Positions 47,160-55,534 of a stretch of 64,000 nt of DNA are shown here, piece by piece; the stretch's first letter is position 1, and each line of letters opens with the position of its first letter. A model generated the notes under the pieces. That model was not told where the DNA came from, searched no databases, and saw nothing but the letters and a program-made list of their open reading frames with translations. Made by a program: the position numbers and the translations under genes. Source of the stretch: Burkholderia cenocepacia (GTDB lineage Bacteria > Pseudomonadota > Gammaproteobacteria > Burkholderiales > Burkholderiaceae); NCBI RefSeq assembly GCF_014211915.1, contig NZ_CP060039.1, positions 2,294,001 through 2,358,000 of the forward strand, in the 5' to 3' direction.

Positions 47160-47882
47160 ATGCTCGGGTTGGCTCCCAAATATCTGTCCTGGCTCTGGCA
47201 GGGCTTCCTGCTGACACTCGGCCTCGCGGCCGCGTCGGCCGTCGCCGCGACCGTCGGCGGGCTGCTGCTCGCCGTGATGCGGCATGCGCGCGGCAAGGCG
47301 CCGCGCGCGGCAGCCGCCGCGTACGTCGTCGCGTTCCGCAACACGCCGCTGCTCGTGCAGTTGCTGTTCTGGTATTTCGGTGTCGCGTCGTTGCTGCCCG
47401 AAACGTGGATCGCATGGCTCAATGCGCGCCATGCGGTGAGCGTGGGCCCGTTCACGCCCGCGTGGCCGTCGTTCGAATTCGTGGCGGGCTGGGTCGGCCT
47501 GAGCGCCTATACGGCTGCCTTCGTCGCCGAGGAATGCGAAGCCGGCCTGCGCGGCGTGCGGCGCGCGCAACACGATGCGGCGGCCGCGCTCGGCCTCACG
47601 CCGATGCAGTCGCTGCGCTACGTGGTACTGCCGCAGGCCGTGCGCATCGCGCTGCCGCCGCTGTTCGGCCAATACATGAATCTCGTGAAGAACTCGTCGC
47701 TCGCGATGGCGATCGGCGTCGCCGAGCTGTCGTATGCGTCGCGGCAGGTCGAGACGGAGACGTTCCAGACGTTCGCCGCGTTCGGCGTCGCGACCTTGCT
47801 GTACATCGCGGCGGTGGCCGCGATCGAGGCCGGTGCGTATGCGGCCACGCAATGGCGCGACCGGCTAGGAGCGGGGCGCTGA
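47160..47882 (+). CDS. Amino-acid ABC transporter permease (GltJ/HisQ type)
   Basis: 240 residues, five to six membrane helices. Family motifs: AYVVAFRNTPLLVQLLFWYFG and the EAA loop HDAAAALGLTPMQSLRYVVLPQAVRIALPPL. GltJ-type proteins share the insertion around SLLPETWIAWLNA. It pairs with the next permease, which starts two bases after its stop. Confidence 0.92.
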   Translation: MLGLAPKYLSWLWQGFLLTLGLAAASAVAATVGGLLLAVMRHARGKAPRAAAAAYVVAFRNTPLLVQLLFWYFGVASLLPETWIAWLNARHAVSVGPFTPAWPSFEFVAGWVGLSAYTAAFVAEECEAGLRGVRRAQHDAAAALGLTPMQSLRYVVLPQAVRIALPPLFGQYMNLVKNSSLAMAIGVAELSYASRQVETETFQTFAAFGVATLLYIAAVAAIEAGAYAATQWRDRLGAGR

Positions 47883-47884
47883 CG

Positions 47885-48610
47885 ATGGACCTTTCGCTGC
47901 TGCTTTCGAATCTGCCGTACCTGCTCGTCGGCGCGTTTCCGGACGGCCCGCTCGGCGGCGCCGCGCTGTCGCTGGTGCTGGCGCTTGCATCCGCGATCGC
48001 GTCGGCCGTGCTCGGCGTGGCGCTCGGCGTCGCGATGGCGCTGGCGCGCGGCCCGGCGCGCGTGCTGCTGCTCGCGTTCATCGGCTTCTTTCGCGCGATT
48101 CCGGTGCTGATGCTGATCTTCTGGACGTATTTCCTGATGCCCGTGCTGTTGCACATGAACGTGCCGGGGCTCGCGACGGTCGTGTGCGCGCTGGCGCTGA
48201 TCGGCGGCGCGTATCTCGCGCATGCGGTGCATGCGGGGATCGTCGCGGCGGGCGACGGTCAATGGCAGGCCGGGCTGTCGCTCGGGCTCACGCGCTGGCA
48301 GACGGTGCGCTACGTGTTGCTGCCGCAGGCGATCCGGATCATGACGCCGTCGTTCGTCAACCAGTGGGTCGCGCTCGTGAAGGACACGTCGCTCGCGTAT
48401 ATCGTCGGCGTGCCGGAGCTGTCGTTCGTCGCGACGCAGGTGAACAACCGGCTGATGGTGTATCCGGCGCCGATCTTCCTGTTCGTCGCGCTGATCTATC
48501 TGGTGCTGTGCACGTCGCTCGATGGAGGGGCGCGGTGGTTGCTGTCGCGGGGGCCGCGCACGCAACGTGCGGCGCAGGCGACGGCCGAACGCACGGAACC
48601 CGCGCGGTAA
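47885..48610 (+). CDS. Amino-acid ABC transporter permease (GltK/HisM type)
   Basis: 241 residues. FIGFFRAIPVLMLIFWTYFLMP and the EAA loop GDGQWQAGLSLGLTRWQTVRYVLLPQAIRIMTP. Forms a heterodimer with the permease upstream. No ATP-binding gene follows: the next gene is on the opposite strand, so the ATPase must be encoded elsewhere or shared. Confidence 0.92.
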   Translation: MDLSLLLSNLPYLLVGAFPDGPLGGAALSLVLALASAIASAVLGVALGVAMALARGPARVLLLAFIGFFRAIPVLMLIFWTYFLMPVLLHMNVPGLATVVCALALIGGAYLAHAVHAGIVAAGDGQWQAGLSLGLTRWQTVRYVLLPQAIRIMTPSFVNQWVALVKDTSLAYIVGVPELSFVATQVNNRLMVYPAPIFLFVALIYLVLCTSLDGGARWLLSRGPRTQRAAQATAERTEPAR

Positions 48611-48772
48611 CGGTGGGCCGGCGAGCACGCGTGCGAGGCGTGCGCGCGCTTCGGTGATGAGGATGGATGATGTGCGACCATCCGCAGCGGGTCGCGTCGC
48701 CGTTATTCGAGCGGCGACGCGCGCGGTGGTGCCGATGAGGCTGAGATGCCCGGACGCTTCAGTCCGTCAGCG

Positions 48773-50047
48773 TCAGGACGCGCTGTAGTGCGTATCGAAC
48801 ACCGCACGCAGCGTCGACGGGCCGGTCGCGAAATCGCCCCACAGCGGGCCGTCGTTCTGCGCGAACGCGAACGGCGTGGTGCTGATCGACGCGAGGCGCA
48901 AGCGCCATTGCGCGGCTTCCTGGCGGAACGCGGTGAGCTGCATGTCCGACAGCGCCGTCTGCGCGCTGGCCAGCGTGACGAGCGGGTCGACCGGATCGTT
49001 CGCGACCCGCACCTCGAAATGCAGGTGCGGGCCGGTTGCCGCGCCCGTCATCCCGACCGAGCCGATACGTTGCCCCTGCTTCACCGTTTCGCCGGTCTTG
49101 AGCCCGCGAGCGAACGCGGACAGGTGCGCGTAGTAGGTCGAATAGCCATCCGCATGATCGACGATCACATAGCGGCCGTAGCCGCCCGGATCGGTGCCGA
49201 CGAACGACACGACGCCGTCGGCCGCCGCATCGACCGGCGTGCCGCTCGGCGCGGCGAGATCGACGCCCGTATGAAACGCCATCGCCTGCGACAGCGGATG
49301 GATGCGCTCGCCGAAGAACGAACTGATGCGCGTCCACTTGACCGGCATCGTGAATGCGGCGGCTTCGAGCGGCGAGCCGTCGAGCGCGTAGTACGCACCG
49401 TGCTCGGCGCCCGGCGCGCGGAACCAGATCGCGCCGAACGTGCGGCCGGCGACGCGCAGCTCGAGCGCGGTGAGGCGCGGCGTGCCGTCGTTCGTGTCGA
49501 ACGCGACGCGGTAATAGTCGCCGCGCTGCGCACTCGCGCGCATCGCGACCTTGCCGGTGACGAGATCGCCGAGCTGGATGCGCACTTCGGGCGGCACGTC
49601 GAGACGGTTCAGCGTATCGGACAGCGTGAGTTCGATGTCGCCCGCGCGCATGCCTTGCTGGTGGTCGGGCGCCGCGAACTGAAACAGGCTCGCGTAGCCG
49701 AGCATGTCGTTGCGATGCGCGCTGAGCGGCGCGAACAGGCCGGGCTGCAGGTTGCGATCGTTGCGATCGAGGTGTTCGTTGCGCTCGCCGATCGTGCGGG
49801 CGAGCTCGCTCGTCACGAAATGCTGCGCGGTGGGAAACGGTGTATCGGACAGCACGCGCTGCGGCAGCGCGGCCGTGCCCGAGTCGACGGCGCCCGGCAG
49901 TTGCGACACGGCCGGCAGCGCGGCGGCGAGGCCGAATGCGGCGAGGGCACCGAGCACGGCGGCCGGCACGAGCGTGCGCACGACGCGCTGCGCGCGACCG
50001 GGTGCGACGGCATCAGGGGTTGCGACGGACTTGACCAAGGTGTCCAC
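48773..50047 (-). CDS. M23-family peptidoglycan endopeptidase
   Basis: 424 residues from GTG 50045-50047. An N-terminal membrane anchor or uncleaved signal (VVRTLVPAAVLGALAAFGLAA, about 22-45) leads to a periplasmic part: an OapA/LysM-like spacer domain (about 95-215) and the LytM domain. Zinc ligands are complete: His259 and Asp263 (HTGVD), His308, and His341-x-His343 (GPHLHFEV), so it should be an active endopeptidase rather than an EnvC/NlpD-like activator. It stands alone and is preceded by a structured RNA region on the same strand. Confidence 0.92.
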   Translation of the reverse strand: MDTLVKSVATPDAVAPGRAQRVVRTLVPAAVLGALAAFGLAAALPAVSQLPGAVDSGTAALPQRVLSDTPFPTAQHFVTSELARTIGERNEHLDRNDRNLQPGLFAPLSAHRNDMLGYASLFQFAAPDHQQGMRAGDIELTLSDTLNRLDVPPEVRIQLGDLVTGKVAMRASAQRGDYYRVAFDTNDGTPRLTALELRVAGRTFGAIWFRAPGAEHGAYYALDGSPLEAAAFTMPVKWTRISSFFGERIHPLSQAMAFHTGVDLAAPSGTPVDAAADGVVSFVGTDPGGYGRYVIVDHADGYSTYYAHLSAFARGLKTGETVKQGQRIGSVGMTGAATGPHLHFEVRVANDPVDPLVTLASAQTALSDMQLTAFRQEAAQWRLRLASISTTPFAFAQNDGPLWGDFATGPSTLRAVFDTHYSAS

Positions 50048-50131
50048 ATCCAGGAAAGCGGTTCAAAGGGGTGTGGGCGGGGGCCGCCGGCGGCACACCG
50101 TCAAACGGCGACGGGGCGGGCGGCGGGCGTG

Positions 50132-50263
50132 CAACAAAACAGGCCCCGCCAGGGGCCTGTGTCGTTTCCGTTCGACCCAACCTGCGGGGCAGTGCCCGCT
50201 TCGAACGGCGGCGTGCATACCGGGTCGAACCCGGTTATCACGAAGACGCTAAAGAAAGATGAC
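50132..50263 (-). ncRNA. Candidate structured RNA or attenuator leader upstream of the M23 gene
   Basis: On the minus strand a promoter-like TTAACG-N16-TAGACT (50297-50270) leads into three stems: ACCGGGT/ACCCGGT (50219-50235); an outer stem pairing 50168-50175 with 50201-50208 (CCGTTCGA/TCGAACGG) enclosing GCGGG/CCCGC (50184-50199); and a terminator ACAGGCCCC/GGGGCCTGT (50139-50160) followed on this strand by TTTTGTT. It is either a small RNA or an attenuated leader 85 bases before the M23 start. Confidence 0.5.
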
Positions 50264-50376
50264 AGCGTCAGTCTACCGATGTTCCGCGAAACGTTAAAAA
50301 TTTTAAAGAGGGTCAGCTCATTCGTTTCGCAGTGCGGTAAGTCGGGTTAAATCAGCATTTGTTACGACGATTCTCG

Positions 50377-51024
50377 TCAGTCCGGCAATTTTTGCGCGCG
50401 TCGGCGCAGCGCGGCGGAGGTGCGCACGGCGTCGAAGCCGGCGTCGAGCATCGCCTCGGCGTCGTTCCACAGGTTGCCGCGCAGCCGGTTGGTCCAGATC
50501 ATCGACGCGAACACGCCTTCGAGCAGCGACACGAGATAGACGGCGGCCAGGTGCACGTCGAGATCGGCGGCGACCTCGCCGGCGGCGATCGCACGACGCA
50601 GCAGCGCTTTCGTGATCCGCAGCATCTGCAGCTCGAGCAGCATGCGGCGCCGCTGTAGCGCGCCGTTTTCCTCGCTCTGCTCGCACTTCGTATAGAGAAT
50701 CACGAGCACGCGCTGCATCGGGCCCGGCTCGCCGCATTCCTGCAGGTAGTGCGATGCGGCGCGCCGCAGTGTCGCGAACGGCGGCAGGCCGTCGCCCGCG
50801 TCGAACCCTTCCGACGTGCGCGCGAACGCGCGGTCGCACATCGCCAGACACACTTCCATCTTGTTGCGGTAGTGGCCGTAGACGGCGCCGCGCGACATCC
50901 CGGCGGCCTCGGCGAGGTCCGCCATCGCGGTTTGCGCGACGCCTCTTTCGAGCAGGACGAGCTCGGCGGCGTCGAGGATCCGGTGCTTGATGGCGAGCGA
51001 TTCTTCCCGGGTCTTGCGGGCCAT
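50377..51024 (-). CDS. amrR: TetR-family repressor of the RND pump (AmrR-like)
   Basis: 215 residues. AcrR-type helix-turn-helix: IKHRILDAAELVLLERGVAQTAMADLAEAAGMSRGAVYGHYRNKMEV fits the TetR N-terminus (shown here as residues about 12-58). The C-terminal ligand domain has the AcrR-like LVSLLEGVFASMIW. It diverges from the pump operon, and a 20-base palindrome lies in the pump promoter. Gene order equals amrR-amrAB-oprA of B. pseudomallei. Mutants of such repressors overexpress the pump. Confidence 0.9.
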   Translation of the reverse strand: MARKTREESLAIKHRILDAAELVLLERGVAQTAMADLAEAAGMSRGAVYGHYRNKMEVCLAMCDRAFARTSEGFDAGDGLPPFATLRRAASHYLQECGEPGPMQRVLVILYTKCEQSEENGALQRRRMLLELQMLRITKALLRRAIAAGEVAADLDVHLAAVYLVSLLEGVFASMIWTNRLRGNLWNDAEAMLDAGFDAVRTSAALRRRAQKLPD

Positions 51025-51047
51025 GTCGTGAAATTCCTTACAGTTCG

Positions 51048-51067
51048 CTGTCGTTTTATTGAGACAG
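51048..51067. promoter_or_regulatory. Short inverted repeat near the amrR start
   Basis: CTGTC and GACAG separated by ten bases, 24 bases upstream of the amrR start codon; possible second operator for autoregulation. Confidence 0.3.
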
Positions 51068-51097
51068 TGTGTCAGCCGGATTGAAAGCGCGTGTATT

Positions 51098-51117
51098 TAA
51101 TCAGTCGTGACTGATTA
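51098..51117. promoter_or_regulatory. Operator palindrome in the amrAB promoter
   Basis: TAATCAGTCGTGACTGATTA is a perfect 20-base palindrome. TATAAT, a consensus -10, begins at its last two bases (51116-51121), so repressor binding would occlude the promoter. Size and position fit a TetR/AcrR operator. Confidence 0.82.
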
Positions 51118-51175
51118 TAATCGGCCACCCTGAGCCGCCGCATTGTATCGGCGGTGAATGATCCGAGGTCAGAAC

Positions 51176-52378
51176 ATGAATAACAAACGCACCCTGTGGC
51201 GCCGCACGCGGCTGGCGCCGTTCGCGCTCGCGGCCCTGTTGGCCGTGGCCGGATGTGGAAAGGGCGACAAGGATGCCGCGCCGGAGACCGCGAAGCAGGC
51301 CACCGTCGTGACGGTGCGCCCGACGGCCGTGCCGATGACCGTCGAACTGCCGGGCCGGCTCGACGCCTACCGGCAGGCGGAAGTCCGCGCGCGGGTCGCG
51401 GGCATCGTCACCGCACGCACCTACGAGGAAGGCCAGGAAGTGAAGCAGGGCGCGGTGCTGTTCCGCATCGATCCCGCGCCGCTGAAGGCCGCACGCGACG
51501 CCGCGCAGGGCGCGCTCGCGAAGGCGCAGGCCGCCGCGCTCGCGGCGACCGACAAGCGCCGCCGTTACGACGATCTCGTGCGCGACCGCGCGGTGAGCGA
51601 GCGCGACCATACCGAAGCCGTCGCGGCCGATACGCAGGCGAAGGCCGAGGTTGCATCCGCGAAGGCCGAGCTCGCGCGCGCGCAGTTGCAGCTCGATTAC
51701 GCGACCGTCACCGCGCCAATCGCGGGCCGCGCACGGCGCGCGCTCGTGACCGAGGGCGCGCTCGTCGGCCAGGACCAGGCGACGCCGCTCACGACCGTCG
51801 AGCAGCTCGATCCGATCTACGTGAACTTCTCGCAGCCGGCCGCCGACGTCGACGCCTTGCGTCGCGCGGTGAAGAGCGGGCGCGCGACGGGCATCGCGCA
51901 GCACGACGTCGCGGTGACGCTGCTGCGCGCCGACGGCACCGCGTATCCGCTGAAGGGCAAGCTGCTGTTCAGCGATCTCGCGGTCGATCCGACCACCGAT
52001 ACCGTCGCGATGCGCGCGCTGTTCCCCAATCCGGAGCGCGAGCTGCTGCCGGGCGCGTACGTCCGGATCGCGCTCGACACGGCGGTCGACCAGCGGGCGA
52101 TCCTGGTGCCGCGCGACGCGCTGCTGCGCACCGCCGACCGGACGTCGGTGCGCGTCGTCGGCGCGAACGGCAAGGTCAAGGACGTCGAGGTCACGGCCGA
52201 CCAGATGAGCGGCCGTGACTGGCGCATCACGCGCGGCCTCGCGGGCGGCGAGCGCGTGATCGTCGACGACGTCGCGCAGTTCGCGCCCGATACGGCCGTC
52301 AAGCCCGTCGAAAAAGCGCCGCCGTCGAAGGCGGCGCCGGCAGCGGCCGCTTCGCAGGCGGCCGCCCGTCAAACCTGA
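51176..52378 (+). CDS. amrA: RND pump periplasmic adaptor (AmrA-like)
   Basis: 400 residues from ATG 51176 (GAGG eight bases upstream). Lipoprotein signal with lipobox AVAGC. Then the membrane-fusion fold: lipoyl half ELPGRLDAYRQAEVRARVAGIV, an alpha-hairpin around 100-165, the second lipoyl half VTAPIAGRARRALVTEGALV, a beta-barrel and a Ala/Lys-rich tail. It joins the RND protein to the outer-membrane channel. In B. pseudomallei this pump exports aminoglycosides and macrolides; B. cenocepacia has the counterpart usually called RND-3. Confidence 0.92.
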   Translation: MNNKRTLWRRTRLAPFALAALLAVAGCGKGDKDAAPETAKQATVVTVRPTAVPMTVELPGRLDAYRQAEVRARVAGIVTARTYEEGQEVKQGAVLFRIDPAPLKAARDAAQGALAKAQAAALAATDKRRRYDDLVRDRAVSERDHTEAVAADTQAKAEVASAKAELARAQLQLDYATVTAPIAGRARRALVTEGALVGQDQATPLTTVEQLDPIYVNFSQPAADVDALRRAVKSGRATGIAQHDVAVTLLRADGTAYPLKGKLLFSDLAVDPTTDTVAMRALFPNPERELLPGAYVRIALDTAVDQRAILVPRDALLRTADRTSVRVVGANGKVKDVEVTADQMSGRDWRITRGLAGGERVIVDDVAQFAPDTAVKPVEKAPPSKAAPAAAASQAAARQT

Positions 52379-52393
52379 CCGGTTCAAACCAAC

Positions 52394-55300
52394 ATGGCAC
52401 GTTTCTTCATCGATCGCCCCGTCTTCGCGTGGGTGATCGCCATCTTCATCATGCTGGGCGGCCTGTTCGCGATCCGCGCGCTGCCCGTCGCGCAGTACCC
52501 GGACATCGCGCCGCCCGTCGTCAGCATCTATGCGACGTATCCGGGCGCGTCCGCGCAAGTCGTCGAGGAATCGGTGACCGCGCTGATCGAGCGCGAGATG
52601 AACGGCGCGCCGGGGCTGCTGTATACGTCCGCGACGAGCAGCGCGGGGGCTGCGTCGCTGTACCTGACGTTCAAGCAGGGCGTGAACGCCGATCTCGCGG
52701 CCGTCGAAGTGCAGAACCGGCTGAAGACGGTCGATGCGCGCCTGCCTGAGCCGGTGCGCCGCGACGGCATCCAGGTCGAGAAGGCCGCCGACAACATCCA
52801 GCTCGTCGTGTCGCTGACCTCCGACGACGGCCGGATGACCGACGTGCAGCTCGGCGAATACGCGTCGGCGAACGTGGTGCAGGCGCTGCGCCGCGTCGAG
52901 GGTGTCGGCAAGGTGCAGTTCTGGGGCGCCGAATATGCGATGCGGATCTGGCCCGACCCGGTGAAGCTGGCCGGGCACGGCCTCACCGCGTCGGACATCG
53001 CATCGGCCGTGCGTGCGCACAACGCGCGCGTGACGATCGGCGACATCGGCCGCAGCGCGGTGCCGGACAGCGCGCCGATCGCGGCGACGGTGTTCGCGGA
53101 CGCGCCGCTGAAGACGCCGGCCGATTTCGGGGCGATCGCGCTGCGTGCGCAACCCGACGGCTCCGCATTGTTCCTGCGCGACGTCGCGCGCATCGAGTTC
53201 GGCGGCAACGATTACAACTATCCGTCGTACGTGAACGGCAAGGTCGCGACCGGGATGGGCATCAAGCTCGCGCCGGGCTCGAACGCGGTGTCCACCGAGA
53301 AGCGCGTGCGCGCGACGATGGACGAGCTGTCCAGGTACTTCCCGCCCGGCGTGAAATACCAGATCCCGTACGAGACGTCGTCGTTCGTGCGCGTGTCGAT
53401 GAACAAGGTCGTCACGACGCTGATCGAGGCCGGCGTGCTGGTGTTCCTCGTGATGTTCCTGTTCATGCAGAACCTGCGCGCGACGCTGATTCCGACGCTC
53501 GTCGTGCCGGTCGCGCTCGCGGGCACGTTCGGCGTGATGTATGCGGCCGGCTTCTCGATCAACGTGCTGACGATGTTCGGGATGGTGCTCGCGATCGGCA
53601 TCCTCGTCGACGACGCGATCGTCGTCGTCGAGAACGTCGAGCGGCTGATGGTCGAGGAAGGGCTCGCACCGTACGACGCGACCGTCAAGGCGATGAAACA
53701 GATCAGCGGCGCGATCGTCGGGATCACCGTGGTGCTGACGTCGGTGTTCGTGCCGATGGCGTTCTTCGGCGGCGCGGTGGGCAACATCTACCGGCAGTTC
53801 GCGCTGTCGCTCGCGGTGTCGATCGGCTTCTCGGCGTTCCTCGCGCTGTCGCTGACGCCCGCGCTGTGCGCGACGCTGCTCAAGCCGGTGTCGGGCGACC
53901 ATCACGAGAAGCGCGGCTTCTTCGGCGGGTTCAACCGCTTCGTCGCGCGGGCGACGCAGCGCTACGCGACGCGGGTCGGCGCGATGCTGAAGAAGCCGGT
54001 GCGCTGGCTCGTCGTGTACGGCGCGCTGACCGCGGCGGCCGCGCTGATGCTCACGCAACTGCCGACCGCGTTCCTGCCGGACGAGGACCAGGGCAACTTC
54101 ATGGTGATGGTGATTCGCCCGCAAGGCACGCCGCTCGCGGAGACGATGCAGAGCGTGCGCGCGGTCGAGTCGGCCATCCGTCGCGACGAGCCGACCGCCT
54201 ATACGTATGCGCTCGGCGGCTTCAACCTGTACGGCGAAGGGCCGAACGGCGGGATGATCTTCGTCACGCTGAAGAACTGGAAGGAACGCAAGGCCACGCG
54301 CGATCACGTGCAGTCGATCGTCGCGCGCATCAACGAGCGCTTCGCGGGCACGCCGAACACGACGGTGTTCGCGATGAACTCGCCGGCGCTGCCCGATCTC
54401 GGTTCGTCGAGCGGCTTCGACTTCCGGCTGCAGAACCGCGGCGGGCTCGATTACGCGACGTTCAGCGCCGCGCGCGAGCAACTGCTCGCGGCGGGCGGCA
54501 AGGATCGCGCGCTCACCGACCTGATGTTCGCGGGCACGCAGGACGCGCCGCAACTGAAGCTCGACATCGATCGCGCGAAGGCGTCCGCGCTCGGCGTGTC
54601 GATGGACGAGATCAACACGACGCTCGCGGTGATGTTCGGCTCCGACTATATCGGCGACTTCATGCACGGCACGCAGGTGCGGCGCGTGATGGTGCAGGCC
54701 GACGGGCGGCACCGGCTTGATCCGGACGACGTGAAGAAGCTGCGCGCGCGCAACGCGCGCGGCGAGATGGTGCCGCTCGCGGCGTTCACGACGCTGCACT
54801 GGACGCTCGGGCCGCCGCAACTCACGCGCTACAACGGTTATCCGTCGTTCACGATCAACGGCTCGGCCGCGGCCGGCCACAGCAGCGGCGAGGCGATGAG
54901 CGCGATCGAGCGGATCGCCGCGAAGCTGCCGGCCGGCATCGGCTATGCGTGGTCGGGGCAGTCGTTCGAGGAGCGGCTGTCGGGCGCGCAGGCGCCGATG
55001 CTGTTCGCGCTGTCGGTGCTCGTCGTGTTCCTCGCGCTCGCGGCGCTCTACGAGAGCTGGTCGATTCCGTTCGCGGTGATGCTGGTCGTCCCGCTCGGCG
55101 TGATCGGCGCGGTGCTCGGCGTGACGCTGCGGATGATGCCGAACGACATCTATTTCAAGGTGGGACTGATCGCGACGATCGGGCTGTCCGCGAAGAACGC
55201 GATCCTGATCGTCGAGGTCGCGAAGGACCTCGTCGCGCAGCGCATGTCGCTCGTCGACGCGGCTCTCGAGGCCGCGCGCCTGCGGCTGCGGCCGATCGTG

Positions 55301-55534
55301 ATGACGTCGCTCGCGTTCGGCGTCGGCGTGCTGCCGCTGGCGTTCGCGTCGGGCGCCGCGTCCGGCGCGCAGATGGCGATCGGCACCGGCGTGCTCGGCG
55401 GCGTGATCACGGCGACCGTGCTCGCGGTGTTCCTCGTCCCGCTGTTTTTCGTGATCGTCGGCCGCCTGTTCGACGTCGGCCCACGCCGGCGCGGCGGGGC
55501 GCAGCCGACGACGATGGAGGGTTCGCAACCATGA
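52394..55534 (+). CDS. amrB: RND-family multidrug efflux transporter (AmrB-like)
   Basis: 1046 residues, HAE1 class. First helix FIDRPVFAWVIAIFIMLGG, the second-repeat helices, the proton-relay Asp pair in FGMVLAIGILVDDAIVVVENVE, and the conserved NPALCATLLKP-like LTPALCATLLKP. Two large periplasmic loops form the drug-binding porter. A trimer that exchanges protons for drugs. It starts 15 bases after amrA and overlaps oprA by four bases. Confidence 0.95.
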   Translation: MARFFIDRPVFAWVIAIFIMLGGLFAIRALPVAQYPDIAPPVVSIYATYPGASAQVVEESVTALIEREMNGAPGLLYTSATSSAGAASLYLTFKQGVNADLAAVEVQNRLKTVDARLPEPVRRDGIQVEKAADNIQLVVSLTSDDGRMTDVQLGEYASANVVQALRRVEGVGKVQFWGAEYAMRIWPDPVKLAGHGLTASDIASAVRAHNARVTIGDIGRSAVPDSAPIAATVFADAPLKTPADFGAIALRAQPDGSALFLRDVARIEFGGNDYNYPSYVNGKVATGMGIKLAPGSNAVSTEKRVRATMDELSRYFPPGVKYQIPYETSSFVRVSMNKVVTTLIEAGVLVFLVMFLFMQNLRATLIPTLVVPVALAGTFGVMYAAGFSINVLTMFGMVLAIGILVDDAIVVVENVERLMVEEGLAPYDATVKAMKQISGAIVGITVVLTSVFVPMAFFGGAVGNIYRQFALSLAVSIGFSAFLALSLTPALCATLLKPVSGDHHEKRGFFGGFNRFVARATQRYATRVGAMLKKPVRWLVVYGALTAAAALMLTQLPTAFLPDEDQGNFMVMVIRPQGTPLAETMQSVRAVESAIRRDEPTAYTYALGGFNLYGEGPNGGMIFVTLKNWKERKATRDHVQSIVARINERFAGTPNTTVFAMNSPALPDLGSSSGFDFRLQNRGGLDYATFSAAREQLLAAGGKDRALTDLMFAGTQDAPQLKLDIDRAKASALGVSMDEINTTLAVMFGSDYIGDFMHGTQVRRVMVQADGRHRLDPDDVKKLRARNARGEMVPLAAFTTLHWTLGPPQLTRYNGYPSFTINGSAAAGHSSGEAMSAIERIAAKLPAGIGYAWSGQSFEERLSGAQAPMLFALSVLVVFLALAALYESWSIPFAVMLVVPLGVIGAVLGVTLRMMPNDIYFKVGLIATIGLSAKNAILIVEVAKDLVAQRMSLVDAALEAARLRLRPIVMTSLAFGVGVLPLAFASGAASGAQMAIGTGVLGGVITATVLAVFLVPLFFVIVGRLFDVGPRRRGGAQPTTMEGSQP

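Noticed and set aside
50219..50235. Possible tRNA T-arm (GGGTCGAACCC)
   Set aside because: It lacks acceptor, D and anticodon arms; it is simply a hairpin in the candidate structured RNA.
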